Source of the DNA: Gloeocapsopsis crepidinum LEGE 06123
GTDB lineage: Bacteria; Cyanobacteriota; Cyanobacteriia; Cyanobacteriales; Chroococcidiopsidaceae
Direction of reading: 5' to 3'
NCBI RefSeq assembly: GCF_015207655.1
Contig: NZ_JADEWN010000044.1
Span: 1-49,788 of the forward strand
DNA length: 49,788 nt
The notes under the pieces are model-generated. The model saw nothing but the letters and a program-made list of their open reading frames with translations, made no database searches and was not told the origin of the DNA. Position numbers and translations under genes: made by a program. Positions 22,808 to 30,200 of the stretch are shown in pieces; position 1 is the stretch's first letter; every line of letters begins with the position of its first letter.

Positions 22808-23401
22808 CTACATTGGCACAATGCCTTCATTAGCAATAAATCCAAATTGGTCTGAGACAAAAATGTCTGCATGGCTAAGCAATGGTTTATTGGTCAGTGT
22901 TGCTATTTGTACTTGCTTGCTGGGACCTATACCATCGCGATCAAAGTATAACGCTCCAGAATTTCTATTATAAATGAAGCGATCGCTCGCATCACTAGCA
23001 GTTGTCCCAAGACGAAACTGATGAGGCTTGATAACTGCACCTGGTTTCAACCCACTACCGAAATAGCGTGGTGAGACAACTATAGTGTCATCAGCGACAA
23101 CAAAGTCAGTAATGATATCAGTTCCTTGGTTTGGAAAACTAAAGCTAAACCTGTCCGTACCAGATCCACCAGTCAGCGTATCTACACCATAACCTCCTGC
23201 CAGGATGTCGTTTCCTATTCCACCAATCAATAAGTCTTTACCAGAATCACCATAAAGAATATCTGCACCAGCACCGCCGCGAATTGTGTCACTGCCAGCG
23301 TCACCATAAAGAATATCTGCACCAGCTAACCCTAATATCCAGTCATTAGACTCAGTGCCTATAAGAATGTCACTGCCATTACTACCAATAATTTTTGCCA
23401 C
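22808..23401 (-). CDS. RTX-type calcium-binding repeat protein
   Basis: 197 residues. Nine-residue GGxGxDxLx-type repeats run from about residue 6 to 85 (for example GGAGADILYG and GGIGNDILAGG), forming a calcium-binding parallel beta-roll. The C-terminal part (about 90-190) contains FIYNRNSGALYFDRDG and QVQIATLTN, the tail seen in many cyanobacterial secreted RTX proteins. No N-terminal signal is present, consistent with C-terminal-signal type I secretion. The start is GTG, with gaggt about 12 nt upstream. The 5-prime end of this gene is duplicated at 24409-24507. Its location next to an ABC exporter and HlyD is suggestive, but no functional link is shown. Confidence 0.88.
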   Translation of the reverse strand: MAKIIGSNGSDILIGTESNDWILGLAGADILYGDAGSDTIRGGAGADILYGDSGKDLLIGGIGNDILAGGYGVDTLTGGSGTDRFSFSFPNQGTDIITDFVVADDTIVVSPRYFGSGLKPGAVIKPHQFRLGTTASDASDRFIYNRNSGALYFDRDGIGPSKQVQIATLTNKPLLSHADIFVSDQFGFIANEGIVPM

Positions 23402-23725
23402 AATAATTTACTACCTCAAATCGAATCTTATTAACTAGTCCTCTGAAAGAGTAAACGTTTAAGTTGCCTACATCTGTTATCAACAATTTAAGTCCCTTTT
23501 AAAAATATATTTTATATTTACATAATAAAAAAGCAAGTCGTAACCAAGTTTATTAACTAGAAATAAATACTACAGTAATGTCTCGACAAATAGAAAATTC
23601 AAGCTTGATTTAGTAAAAGAGGCTGGGGTTTTCTCTAGTCAGCATTGCTTTTTCAGACCCTTCAAGGAAGTCTTGAAAATCATACTTTTTATTACTATTA
23701 TTCAGTTTGCTTTGTCGTTAGATAT

Positions 23726-23800
23726 AAGACATAAATACTTAATTTACGTCTTAATAACTAACTATAGAGCATTGACGTAACACTTTTAATACTGAATGAT
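23726..23800 (+). promoter_or_regulatory. Operator and promoter of precursor 1
   Basis: An inverted repeat AAGAC-N17-GTCTT (23726-23752) lies 19 bp ahead of a -35 TTGACG (23772-23777). A 17-bp spacer leads to the -10 AATGAT (23795-23800). The same layout with identical spacings occurs before precursors 2 and 3. A 4-bp hairpin (aggc/gcct) lies in the leader. Confidence 0.65.
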
Positions 23801-23864
23801 TAAAAGCAGGCAATAAAAAAGCCTAGTTCAAAAAATAATTAGTTATCAAACACAAGGAAAACAA

Positions 23865-24095
23865 ATGGCTAGCATCAAAATTTTTGAATTAACTCCTGCT
23901 GGTACTGAACTGTTTCGGGATAATGAAAGTTTTCTCAATGAGTTAAACGATCAGGAATCTTTAACGATATCTGGTGGTGATGGTAGTGATGTGTACATTA
24001 GTAATATTAGTCAGGTAACAGTTTCAGTTGGTATTTCAATTAAGACTTTTTCTGTAGTATCTCAAGTCAAGTTTGGCAAACAAAGAGGAAGATAA
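23865..24095 (+). CDS. RiPP precursor peptide 1, double-glycine leader, Cys-free core
   Basis: 76 residues. The leader MASIKIFELTPAGTELF..., with ESFLNELNDQE at residues 21-31, ends at G37-G38, a cleavage site for a C39 peptidase. The predicted core (39-76) is rich in Ser, Thr, Val and Ile and has a basic end. It has no Cys; Ser/Thr at 41, 46, 49, 52, 54, 58, 61, 63 and 66 are dehydration candidates. Residues 51-60 strictly alternate hydrophobic with Thr/Ser/Gly/Lys. The ATG is preceded by acaaggaaaacaa (ribosome binding site agga). It has its own promoter and terminator. The family resembles cyanobacterial bacteriocin-type double-Gly peptides; the exact class is not recognised. Confidence 0.85.
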   Translation: MASIKIFELTPAGTELFRDNESFLNELNDQESLTISGGDGSDVYISNISQVTVSVGISIKTFSVVSQVKFGKQRGR

Positions 24096-24189
24096 GCTAA
24101 GCATTCCAATTTTGATTTAGCTTGTTGTGGTTCAGTCAAACTAATCGATATCAGATAAATCTAGTCATAATTGTTGCAATTATTTATAC

Positions 24190-24216
24190 AGGTCGAAGCT
24201 GAGTTAGCTTCGACCT
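24190..24216 (+). terminator. Terminator of precursor 1
   Basis: A perfect 11-bp stem, aggtcgaagct (24190-24200) and agcttcgacct (24206-24216), with a 5-nt loop, followed by attattta. It begins 94 bp after the precursor 1 stop, making this gene monocistronic. Confidence 0.85.
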
Positions 24217-24836
24217 ATTATTTATGTAATGAAAATACTATTAGTCATCAATGTAGGTAAGATATCTGCATAAATACTCAGTGAATAAAATTACTACTAA
24301 AAATCTCTTTTTACCTCTACAGATTTACTTATAAAGCTTTTATTGAGAATAGACGCTTATCACGCTTCGTTTGAGTAGCTTCAACTTCAGTTGAAGAACA
24401 TTTGCGATTTATATAGGAGGTTTAGCTTCTGAAATAGCGAATCCTAATATTAAGTCATAAGTACCAATAAGAATATCACTTTCGTTACTAATAAAAATCG
24501 TTATCACAATGGTTTTTACCTCGACATTGATTCCATTAATTTCTCCTCATAAATAAACCTCTAATTAGCTAAAACTTTAATCAGCAGTGCAGCTATTTTA
24601 CTTTCAAAAGTATATAGTAAAGCTCTGGATTACAAAAAAGTTTATTTCTCAGAAGCAAATAATATACTAATGTCTAAAAAATCCAGAATATTTAATTTTG
24701 TTTTCACAAAAAGTATTTCTGTTGCTAATTCTTAAGCAAAAATAAAATAACTAAGTTTGCTGTTGAATGAATGATTACAACATTTCAGCTATTTGTCTAA
24801 ATCAAAATTTTTACTAAAGATTGCGAGTTTGTTTAT
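24217..24836. other. Spacer between precursors 1 and 2
   Basis: AT-rich DNA with no intact gene. It holds a small perfect hairpin (cttcaac/gttgaag, 24379-24396) and the RTX remnant at 24409-24507. The rest is drifted duplicate of the region upstream of precursor 1. Confidence 0.6.
24409..24507 (-). pseudogene. Remnant of a duplicated RTX gene 5-prime end
   Basis: The minus-strand frame from GTG at 24507 reads I-T-I-F-I-S-N-E-S-D-I-L-I-G-T and then a degenerate stretch to a stop at 24409 (32 residues). It aligns with residues 1-25 of the intact RTX protein (SNGSDILIGT, ...WILGLA) and even keeps the gaggt ribosome binding site and GTG start. No calcium-binding repeats follow. It marks the left edge of the duplicated unit. 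Confidence 0.75.
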
Positions 24837-24911
24837 GAGACATAAGTACTTGGTTAACGTCTCGAAAACCTGCTAAAAAATATTGACGTGATGGGTTACA
24901 TATTGAATGAT
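24837..24911 (+). promoter_or_regulatory. Operator and promoter of precursor 2
   Basis: GAGAC-N17-GTCTC (24837-24863), a 19-bp gap, -35 TTGACG (24883-24888), a 17-bp spacer and -10 AATGAT (24906-24911). Relative to the precursor 1 site the outermost base pair has changed from A/T to G/C on both arms, so the symmetry is preserved. Confidence 0.65.
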
Positions 24912-24976
24912 TAAAAGCAGGCAATAAAAAAGCCTAGTCCCAAAAACAACTAGTTATTAAACATAAGGAGAAACAA

Positions 24977-25219
24977 ATGGCTAGCATCAAAATTTTTGAA
25001 TTAACTCCTGCTGGTGCTGAACTGTTTCAGGATACTGAGAGCTTCCTTAATGAGTTAAACGATCAAGAATCCTTAATAATATCTGGTGGTAACGGTAGCG
25101 ATTTAAATATTAGCAATATTAGTCAAGCCACTGTTTCTGTTGGTATTTCAATCAAATCACTTTCTGTAGTATCTCAAGTAAAAAGCAACCTTTACTTTGG
25201 TAAGAGAAATAGAAGATAG
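24977..25219 (+). CDS. RiPP precursor peptide 2, paralogue of precursor 1
   Basis: 80 residues. The leader is almost identical to precursor 1 through G37-G38 (changes include T14A, R18Q, N20T and T34I). The core (39-80) keeps ISNISQ, TVSVGISIK and SVVSQVK and ends with an added SNLYFGKRNRR segment. It has no Cys. Ser/Thr positions 41, 46, 49, 52, 54, 58, 61, 63 and 66 are kept as Ser or Thr in both. The ribosome binding site aaggag is better than in copy 1. The gene has its own promoter and terminator and arose by the tandem duplication. Confidence 0.85.
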   Translation: MASIKIFELTPAGAELFQDTESFLNELNDQESLIISGGNGSDLNISNISQATVSVGISIKSLSVVSQVKSNLYFGKRNRR

Positions 25220-25319
25220 GCTAAACATTTCAATTTTGGTTTAGCTTACTATGTTTTAACCAATCTAACCGATATCGGATGCTTTATATCTAGTCATAAT
25301 TGTTGCGAGTACTCTAAAC

Positions 25320-25346
25320 GGGTTGAAGCCATTTTAGCTTCAACCC
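25320..25346 (+). terminator. Terminator of precursor 2
   Basis: A perfect 10-bp stem, gggttgaagc (25320-25329) and gcttcaaccc (25337-25346), with a 7-nt loop, then tattattta. It is homologous in position to the precursor 1 terminator, but the stem sequence has diverged while staying paired. Confidence 0.85.
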
Positions 25347-25566
25347 TATTATTTATGTGATAAAAATACTCTTCTTAGCTAAGATAAAGTTAAATTACAT
25401 AAGTTGTTAATTTGAGACATAAATATCTTAATTTGCATGATCAACAAGTCTGATAACTCTTAAAAGCTAAAGTATTTGGAAACAAAAAAGCATTATAAAA
25501 TAATTTTTAGAATATAAAAAAGTTGCACGGATTTATCTAGAACAAATGTAAAAGAATATTAAGGTT

Positions 25567-25641
25567 ACGACATAAAACTGGTACTTTTGTCTTTTAAAAC
25601 AATTGAAACAACTTGACTAATAAAATACACTCTCTAATTAT
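25567..25641 (+). promoter_or_regulatory. Operator and promoter of precursor 3 and the modification operon
   Basis: ACGAC-N17-GTCTT (25567-25593; the inner GAC/GTC arms are intact), a 19-bp gap, -35 TTGACT (25613-25618), a 17-bp spacer and -10 AATTAT (25636-25641). The sequence between the elements is not similar to copies 1 and 2, so the conserved spacings point to function. No terminator is seen after precursor 3, so this promoter may also drive the kinase-HopA1-AKR-parvulin genes. Confidence 0.6.
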
Positions 25642-25690
25642 AAAGAGTATGTGGGATTAAATAAAAGCTAAAAAAAAATGGAGAAAAACA

Positions 25691-25930
25691 ATGGCTTGCA
25701 TCAAAATTTCTGAGTTAAAACCTGCAGGTAATGAACTATTTCAAGATGAAGAAAGTTTTTTAGATGAACTAAATGAAAAAGAAATGCCATTTATTATAGG
25801 TGGTAAGAAGAAAGGAGGAGATTTAGATGTATCTGTATTGACAGTTTATACTGAAAGTATAGGTATCTCCTTACAAACATTTAGTGTTGTAACGCAAGTT
25901 AAGAAAGTCAAGATAAAAATTAAATATTAA
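25691..25930 (+). CDS. RiPP precursor peptide 3, diverged paralogue
   Basis: 79 residues. The leader (MACIKISELKPAGNELFQDE, ESFLDELNEKE) ends at G37-G38, as in copies 1 and 2. The core starts with a Lys/Gly stretch (KKKGG) and then a diverged segment. It keeps the family signature G-I-S-L-Q-T-F-S-V-V-T-Q-V-K at about 58-71 and ends Lys/Ile-rich. It has no Cys in the core (one at residue 3 of the leader). The ribosome binding site ggaga has good spacing. The gene stands 76 bp before the kinase gene with no terminator between, so it is likely cotranscribed with the modification enzymes. Confidence 0.82.
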   Translation: MACIKISELKPAGNELFQDEESFLDELNEKEMPFIIGGKKKGGDLDVSVLTVYTESIGISLQTFSVVTQVKKVKIKIKY

Positions 25931-26006
25931 TAGTATTTAACCTGAGGATGAGTTCTTAAGCATATTTCCAGTATGTGTTTCTACATTTTTTTTGGAAACT
26001 GCAAAT

Positions 26007-27152
26007 ATGGAGTTTATTTTAAGTAACGCAAATGTTTTTGCCTATTTAGTGAGTAGAGACCTGTGTACTCAGGAAGAAGCAAACAGTAAAGTTGAGCAAA
26101 AAAGTGCGAAAAATTTTAACTTACTTGTTAGCTTATCAGCAGGACGTAAACTTTTAGTCAAACAGGAACCTTTCACTGGACAACAAGAAGTGGCTAATGA
26201 GTTTCTGCGAGAATGGCGAATTCACGAGTTTATTCAGAGATTTCCAGAATTAGGATATATTAGTGCATGGTTGCCAGAGGTAATTCATTTTGATGCAGAA
26301 AATTCTATCATTGTTATCAACTATTTAACGAATTATCGCGACCTAGCTGAATTTTACGCTCAAGAAAATAACTTTGCACCTGCAATATCAGGTGCAATTG
26401 GCTCAGCGTTAGCAACAATTCACCGTGCAACTCTAAATTGCCAAAAGTACCAAGAATTTTTTGTTCAAAATACAGCAATTGAAACGGATCAAGAACTGCA
26501 GTTAACTGAAGGGTTAAACAGAATTGGTCCAGAGATCTTTGGTCAAGTTCCTGATGATGGGTTAAAGTTCTTTGCACTTTACCAACGCTATGACAGTTTA
26601 GGACAAGCGATCGCACAACTCGGTCATGCATACCAACCTTGCTGTTTAACGCACAATGACCTCAAACTCAATAACATTCTTTTACCTTTAGATTGGGAAA
26701 ATCATCTTCAGATTCGTCTGATTGATTGGGAACGTTCTGACTGGGGCGATCCGGCATTTGATTTAGGGTCGCTGATAGCAAGTTATCTTTTAGTATGGCT
26801 CACAAGTTTGGTTGTGAGTAAATCAATTGGCATTGAAGAAGCATTACGCTTAGCAATGACACCCCTGGAAGACTTACAGCCTTCACTTGTCGCATTGATG
26901 CGTAGTTACTGCGATCGCTTTCCAGAAATTTTTGAACTGCACCCTGACTTTCTCCCACGCGTGATGCAATTTACTGGTTTGAATTTGATCAAAGCAATTC
27001 AATCGATGCTGCAGTATCAGAAATCTTTTGGTAATACAGGAATTTGCTTACTGCAGGTAGCCAAGACTTTACTGTGTCGTCCTGAAGCCTCAATCCGGAT
27101 TATTTTTGGCAGGGAAGAATCAGAACTGACTCGCCTTGTTCGTTCCGCTTAA
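26007..27152 (+). CDS. Aminoglycoside-phosphotransferase-fold kinase, probable RiPP Ser/Thr kinase (LxmK/TvaC-like)
   Basis: About 381 residues. The APH/choline-kinase fold is shown by a KLLVKQE nucleotide-binding Lys (about K52), the catalytic-loop THNDLKLNNIL (His-x-Asp-x4-Asn, about 216-226) and the metal-binding LIDWERSDWGDPAFDLGSL (about 238-256). All key acidic residues are present. The gene immediately precedes a HopA1-family gene. In class V lanthipeptide (LxmK/LxmY) and thioamitide (TvaC/TvaD) pathways such a pair phosphorylates and then eliminates Ser/Thr side chains. I infer that it phosphorylates precursor core Ser/Thr. The ATG at 26007, with ttggaa upstream, is preferred over an in-frame TTG at 25992. 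Confidence 0.85.
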   Translation: MEFILSNANVFAYLVSRDLCTQEEANSKVEQKSAKNFNLLVSLSAGRKLLVKQEPFTGQQEVANEFLREWRIHEFIQRFPELGYISAWLPEVIHFDAENSIIVINYLTNYRDLAEFYAQENNFAPAISGAIGSALATIHRATLNCQKYQEFFVQNTAIETDQELQLTEGLNRIGPEIFGQVPDDGLKFFALYQRYDSLGQAIAQLGHAYQPCCLTHNDLKLNNILLPLDWENHLQIRLIDWERSDWGDPAFDLGSLIASYLLVWLTSLVVSKSIGIEEALRLAMTPLEDLQPSLVALMRSYCDRFPEIFELHPDFLPRVMQFTGLNLIKAIQSMLQYQKSFGNTGICLLQVAKTLLCRPEASIRIIFGREESELTRLVRSA

Positions 27153-27172
27153 TTATTAATTGTAGGCACATT

Positions 27173-28249
27173 ATGCTGTTGTTGGATTCGCTGCATCAAC
27201 TAGTAGACGAGCGATTACAAACTTCCTTACAAGATATTGTTAACAATATTCATATCGAATCTAACTTTTGTATTCGCCACCCAAACTACAAACCCTTACA
27301 ACTTCCTACTGAAGCAGTAGAGAGGTTTGAGCGATTACCGTATAGTCTGCAGATGAAATATCTCAATTTGCAGCTACAAAATTTTCTCTATGGCATTTAT
27401 TACAATGGCTTTTTGCAAGCAGCACTAGCACCGACTGAGGATAGTAAAACACCACAACACCACGAAAACAATACTTTTCTTGGTGTAGACCTCGCATTTT
27501 ATGAGCGATTGCACGATAGCAACAACGGTGAAGGCTATTTTGATCCTGGTTGGTTGGTAGTCAGACAAGAGGATGATAGCTTTGTTGTCGCCAAAGGTGG
27601 ATTAACTTTGTGGGTCAGCGATCGCCATCTGCAACCCGAAGTTGTGCCTTTAGTTGGTGAAGAAATTGCTATTCGTTTACCTCGCAATCGAGTACAAAAC
27701 GGTTTCTACATGGCGGTGGGTGATGCAGGTCCTCCCAGTGATGAAGAGCAATTGACACGAATCTATTTCAACCTCAGCCCAGAAGGTGCGGTTGCTGTCA
27801 TGAATAGCTTGACGCATCAACTCAATAAAATTGCCCTACCTTTTCTATTTAAGGTTCTCTACGATCCTGCGTACTACAAGCGCTATGACTCAGGAGTGCT
27901 GTATTTTGCCAAAAGTCACTACGCAGCTATCCGAAAGGCGTTACAGCAGGTTTACGCTGAACATCAAGCGCATTTTCGCACCCAAGTGCCACTGTTTACC
28001 AAGTTTCTTGCACCAGGACTCGCGATCGCCGAAGAACCCGATCTCAAATTTGCCGAACAAGAAAGTTTTGGCATGAATCGGTGCCAAATTGTTGCAAGTG
28101 GCTTGCTAGAAGCAAGAGAAGACAATGATGAGTCTCCACAAAAGCGGATGGTAGCAATTTTGCAACAGTTTTCCTCGTTAGAACTTGATCTAAATCGTTC
28201 TTATCTTAATGCGAATTCCGAAGACATTTATATTCCGCTGCAGTTATGA
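27173..28249 (+). CDS. HopA1-family protein, probable phospho-Ser/Thr lyase of a split dehydratase
   Basis: 358 residues. The C-terminal two thirds carry HopA1 hallmarks: GWLVVRQEDD, GLTLWV, IRLPRN...GFYMAVGDAG, TRIYFNLSPEGAVAVMNSL, LTHQLNKIALPFLFKVLYDP and YYKRYDSGVLYFAKSHY (about 215-260). HopA1 is named for a plant-pathogen type III effector. In RiPP pathways (LxmY, TvaD) it is the lyase that eliminates phosphate to give dehydroalanine/dehydrobutyrine. It follows the kinase by 20 bp and overlaps the next gene in ATGA. The family call is firm; lyase activity here is inferred. Confidence 0.87.
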   Translation: MLLLDSLHQLVDERLQTSLQDIVNNIHIESNFCIRHPNYKPLQLPTEAVERFERLPYSLQMKYLNLQLQNFLYGIYYNGFLQAALAPTEDSKTPQHHENNTFLGVDLAFYERLHDSNNGEGYFDPGWLVVRQEDDSFVVAKGGLTLWVSDRHLQPEVVPLVGEEIAIRLPRNRVQNGFYMAVGDAGPPSDEEQLTRIYFNLSPEGAVAVMNSLTHQLNKIALPFLFKVLYDPAYYKRYDSGVLYFAKSHYAAIRKALQQVYAEHQAHFRTQVPLFTKFLAPGLAIAEEPDLKFAEQESFGMNRCQIVASGLLEAREDNDESPQKRMVAILQQFSSLELDLNRSYLNANSEDIYIPLQL

Positions 28250-29259
28250 AGATTACCGATCTCACCTCACCTACAGAGGAAGCGATTCCTGTCAGGAAGC
28301 ATTCTAATTGTGATCTACCTTTTTATCGCCCCCTTGGTCGCACAAACTTAACTGTAAGTTGTCTGGGATTAGGAGGTGGTGGACAGATTTCGAGCGAAGA
28401 TACGCTTTATGCGTTTGACCAGGGAATCAATTTCTTTTTCTACTCTAGCGATCTCCACCACTATCTTTACAGTTCGATGGCAGGGGCGCTACGTCAACTG
28501 TGCGGACGCAAGTCTAGAGTGCGCGAGCAAGTAGTATTGGCAACAGTATCTTACATTGTGAAAACCCCAGATGCCATTTTCTCTTCACTTTACGATCAGT
28601 TTGTCGATTTGGGGATTGATTATATTGATATCTTTTTCTGGGGTTGGATTGGTGCAGATAATGCGGGTGATTTGCAAAACTGCTTGAATGCTTCTAACGA
28701 CATTCGCGGTCCTAACACTGTATGTCAGCGCACGATGGAAAGAATATTTAGTACCTCAGAGCGCCTCAAGAAAATGGGTGCAGTTCGTTATATTGGTGCT
28801 TCTTTCCACGATCATCATCTAGCGCGTCAATGGTTAAACAATTCGTTGTTAGATGTGGTAATGGTACGGCATAATGTCGCGCATCGTACCGCTCAACAAG
28901 AGGTTTTTGCCCAGCTAGATCCTCAAGACTCGCAGCGTTCAGGAATTGTCACTTTTAAGTCGGCTGGAATGCACAATTTTCTTGGAGATCCCCCTGTCAA
29001 TCTCCCGAAAGGATGCTGGCAACCAACAGTTCCTGATTTGTATCGCTATTCGCTAAGTCAAAACTGTGTTGATGTTTGCTTGACAGGGTTAACACGGCGC
29101 GAAGAAGTTGATGCGGCGATCGCCAATGTGCAACAGGGTAAGCTTTCAACTGCAGAACTCGACTATCTCGCGCTGTATGGAGATTTGCATCGTCAGCGCG
29201 TCAATGTGCAAGATGTTCCTGCTGAACGCTGGTATCAACCACTGGCAGCAGCTTTGTAA
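28246..29259 (+). CDS. Aldo/keto-reductase-fold protein with a degenerate active site
   Basis: 337 residues. The N-terminal YRPLGRTNLTVSCLGLGGGG and later VRYIGASFHDHHLARQW and LTGLTRREEVDAAI are typical AKR. The catalytic tetrad (Asp, Tyr, Lys, His) seems lost. GINFFDTA is GINFFFYSSD here. The Lys of the usual ATK is Val (VVLATVSYIV). The His after DYIDI is replaced by an aromatic stretch (FFWGWIG). It is translationally coupled to the HopA1 gene, implying a role in the same pathway. Candidate roles are a dehydroamino-acid reductase with altered chemistry, another tailoring step, or a structural subunit. Function is unknown. Confidence 0.78.
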   Translation: MKITDLTSPTEEAIPVRKHSNCDLPFYRPLGRTNLTVSCLGLGGGGQISSEDTLYAFDQGINFFFYSSDLHHYLYSSMAGALRQLCGRKSRVREQVVLATVSYIVKTPDAIFSSLYDQFVDLGIDYIDIFFWGWIGADNAGDLQNCLNASNDIRGPNTVCQRTMERIFSTSERLKKMGAVRYIGASFHDHHLARQWLNNSLLDVVMVRHNVAHRTAQQEVFAQLDPQDSQRSGIVTFKSAGMHNFLGDPPVNLPKGCWQPTVPDLYRYSLSQNCVDVCLTGLTRREEVDAAIANVQQGKLSTAELDYLALYGDLHRQRVNVQDVPAERWYQPLAAAL

Positions 29260-29277
29260 ATTTATTGGGTAAGTGCT

Positions 29278-30036
29278 ATGTCGGATTTAGTCATCGAACA
29301 ACCAGTTTTACCAAAAATTTCTCCTGCAACCGATGCAGAGATTGTGACTTATCTGCGGCGTTCATGTAAATTTGCTGAAATTGCTGATTTGACCGAACGC
29401 GATGCTTTAATTTTACAGCTTTGCGAACAGTACGAAGTCACCGTATCGGATGAAGAATGGCAAGCTGCTGGTGATGCTTTTCGCACAGAACATAAAATAC
29501 TCGGAGTTGCAGAAACTTATGCATGGTTGGCACGCCAACGGATCAGTGTCGAAGATTGGTCTGAGGGCATTAAAGTTAGGCTCTTGGCACGGAAGTTAAA
29601 AGCGGAGCTTTTTGGAGAAGCTGTTGATAGTTATTACTTGCAAAATCGAGAGGAATATCAGCGAGTTGCGCTTTCACAAATTCTTGTACTCAATGTTACT
29701 GACGCGATGAAACTAGCAAAAGCACTACGCGAGGAACAAGCTTCTTTCTGCGCTTTGGCGTTGGAATACTCGAAGGGTAAACAATCGCAAGAAAACGGTG
29801 GTTTTACTGGGGTGCGCTTTTTGAATGAATTACTACCAGAAATTGCGCAGGCGATCGCTACAGCCATAGAAGGCGAAATTATCGGACCAATTCATACAAA
29901 ACTCGGCTATCACATTCTCCGAGTTGAAAAAAGATTTCCTCCAGAACTCAGCGAAACCGTAAGAGAGCAAATTTTAGATACTTTATTTGAATTCTGGATA
30001 CAGGAAAACAGTAAAGCAAAAATGCTTGACGCATGA
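29278..30036 (+). CDS. Parvulin-type peptidylprolyl isomerase, cytosolic (copy 1)
   Basis: 252 residues with no signal peptide or membrane span. The N-terminal half is a helical SurA-like domain. The rotamase domain (about 130-225) shows ALSQILV, FCALALEYSKGKQSQENGGFTG, LLPEIAQAI and the end motif GPIHTKLGYHILRVEKR. It lies 18 bp after the AKR gene in the modification operon. Parvulins beside C39 exporters and double-Gly precursors are familiar in cyanobacterial peptide clusters. Likely jobs are keeping the precursor unfolded or acting on core prolines, but the cores of precursors 1-3 have none, so chaperone activity is the better guess. Confidence 0.85.
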   Translation: MSDLVIEQPVLPKISPATDAEIVTYLRRSCKFAEIADLTERDALILQLCEQYEVTVSDEEWQAAGDAFRTEHKILGVAETYAWLARQRISVEDWSEGIKVRLLARKLKAELFGEAVDSYYLQNREEYQRVALSQILVLNVTDAMKLAKALREEQASFCALALEYSKGKQSQENGGFTGVRFLNELLPEIAQAIATAIEGEIIGPIHTKLGYHILRVEKRFPPELSETVREQILDTLFEFWIQENSKAKMLDA

Positions 30037-30200
30037 ATTTGCTGCTATACAAACAAAGTCTATGTGGACTATGGGTAAGGCATCTTTTACCCTCTCAAAA
30101 GACTTATCTTAGTGTACGACGAAGATACACTTTGCTTAAATAACCCCAACTTTAGCCGGACTTTATGTTCGTTCGGAATCATTGTCTAGGAGTGCGTCAC

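Larger units (their letters stand above)
23331..25360. repeat. Tandem ~1.1-kb duplication: RTX 5-prime end, upstream region, precursor, terminator
   Basis: Two units in the same order, offset by about 1106-1112 bp. Each holds the start of an RTX-type gene on the minus strand (23401 and 24507), the upstream region, an operator plus promoter (23726 and 24837), a precursor gene (23865 and 24977), and a 10-11-bp-stem terminator (24190 and 25320). The block from -10 to start codon is nearly identical in both. The intervening DNA has drifted more, so the duplication is not very recent. Confidence 0.8.

Noticed and set aside
23865-25219. Nif11- or nitrile-hydratase-type leader
   Set aside because: The leader is short (38 residues), with the ELFxDxESFLxEL pattern and a GG end, unlike those long leaders.
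25414-25440. Additional GAGAC-type operator copy upstream of precursor 3
   Set aside because: The left arm gagacataaat is present at 25414, but no right arm GTC follows at the right distance. The true match is at 25567-25593.
25992-29259. Lanthipeptide or thioamitide cluster in the strict sense
   Set aside because: The precursor cores contain no Cys, and I see no lanthionine cyclase, YcaO, TfuA or Cys decarboxylase. Only the kinase/HopA1 pair is shared with those classes.
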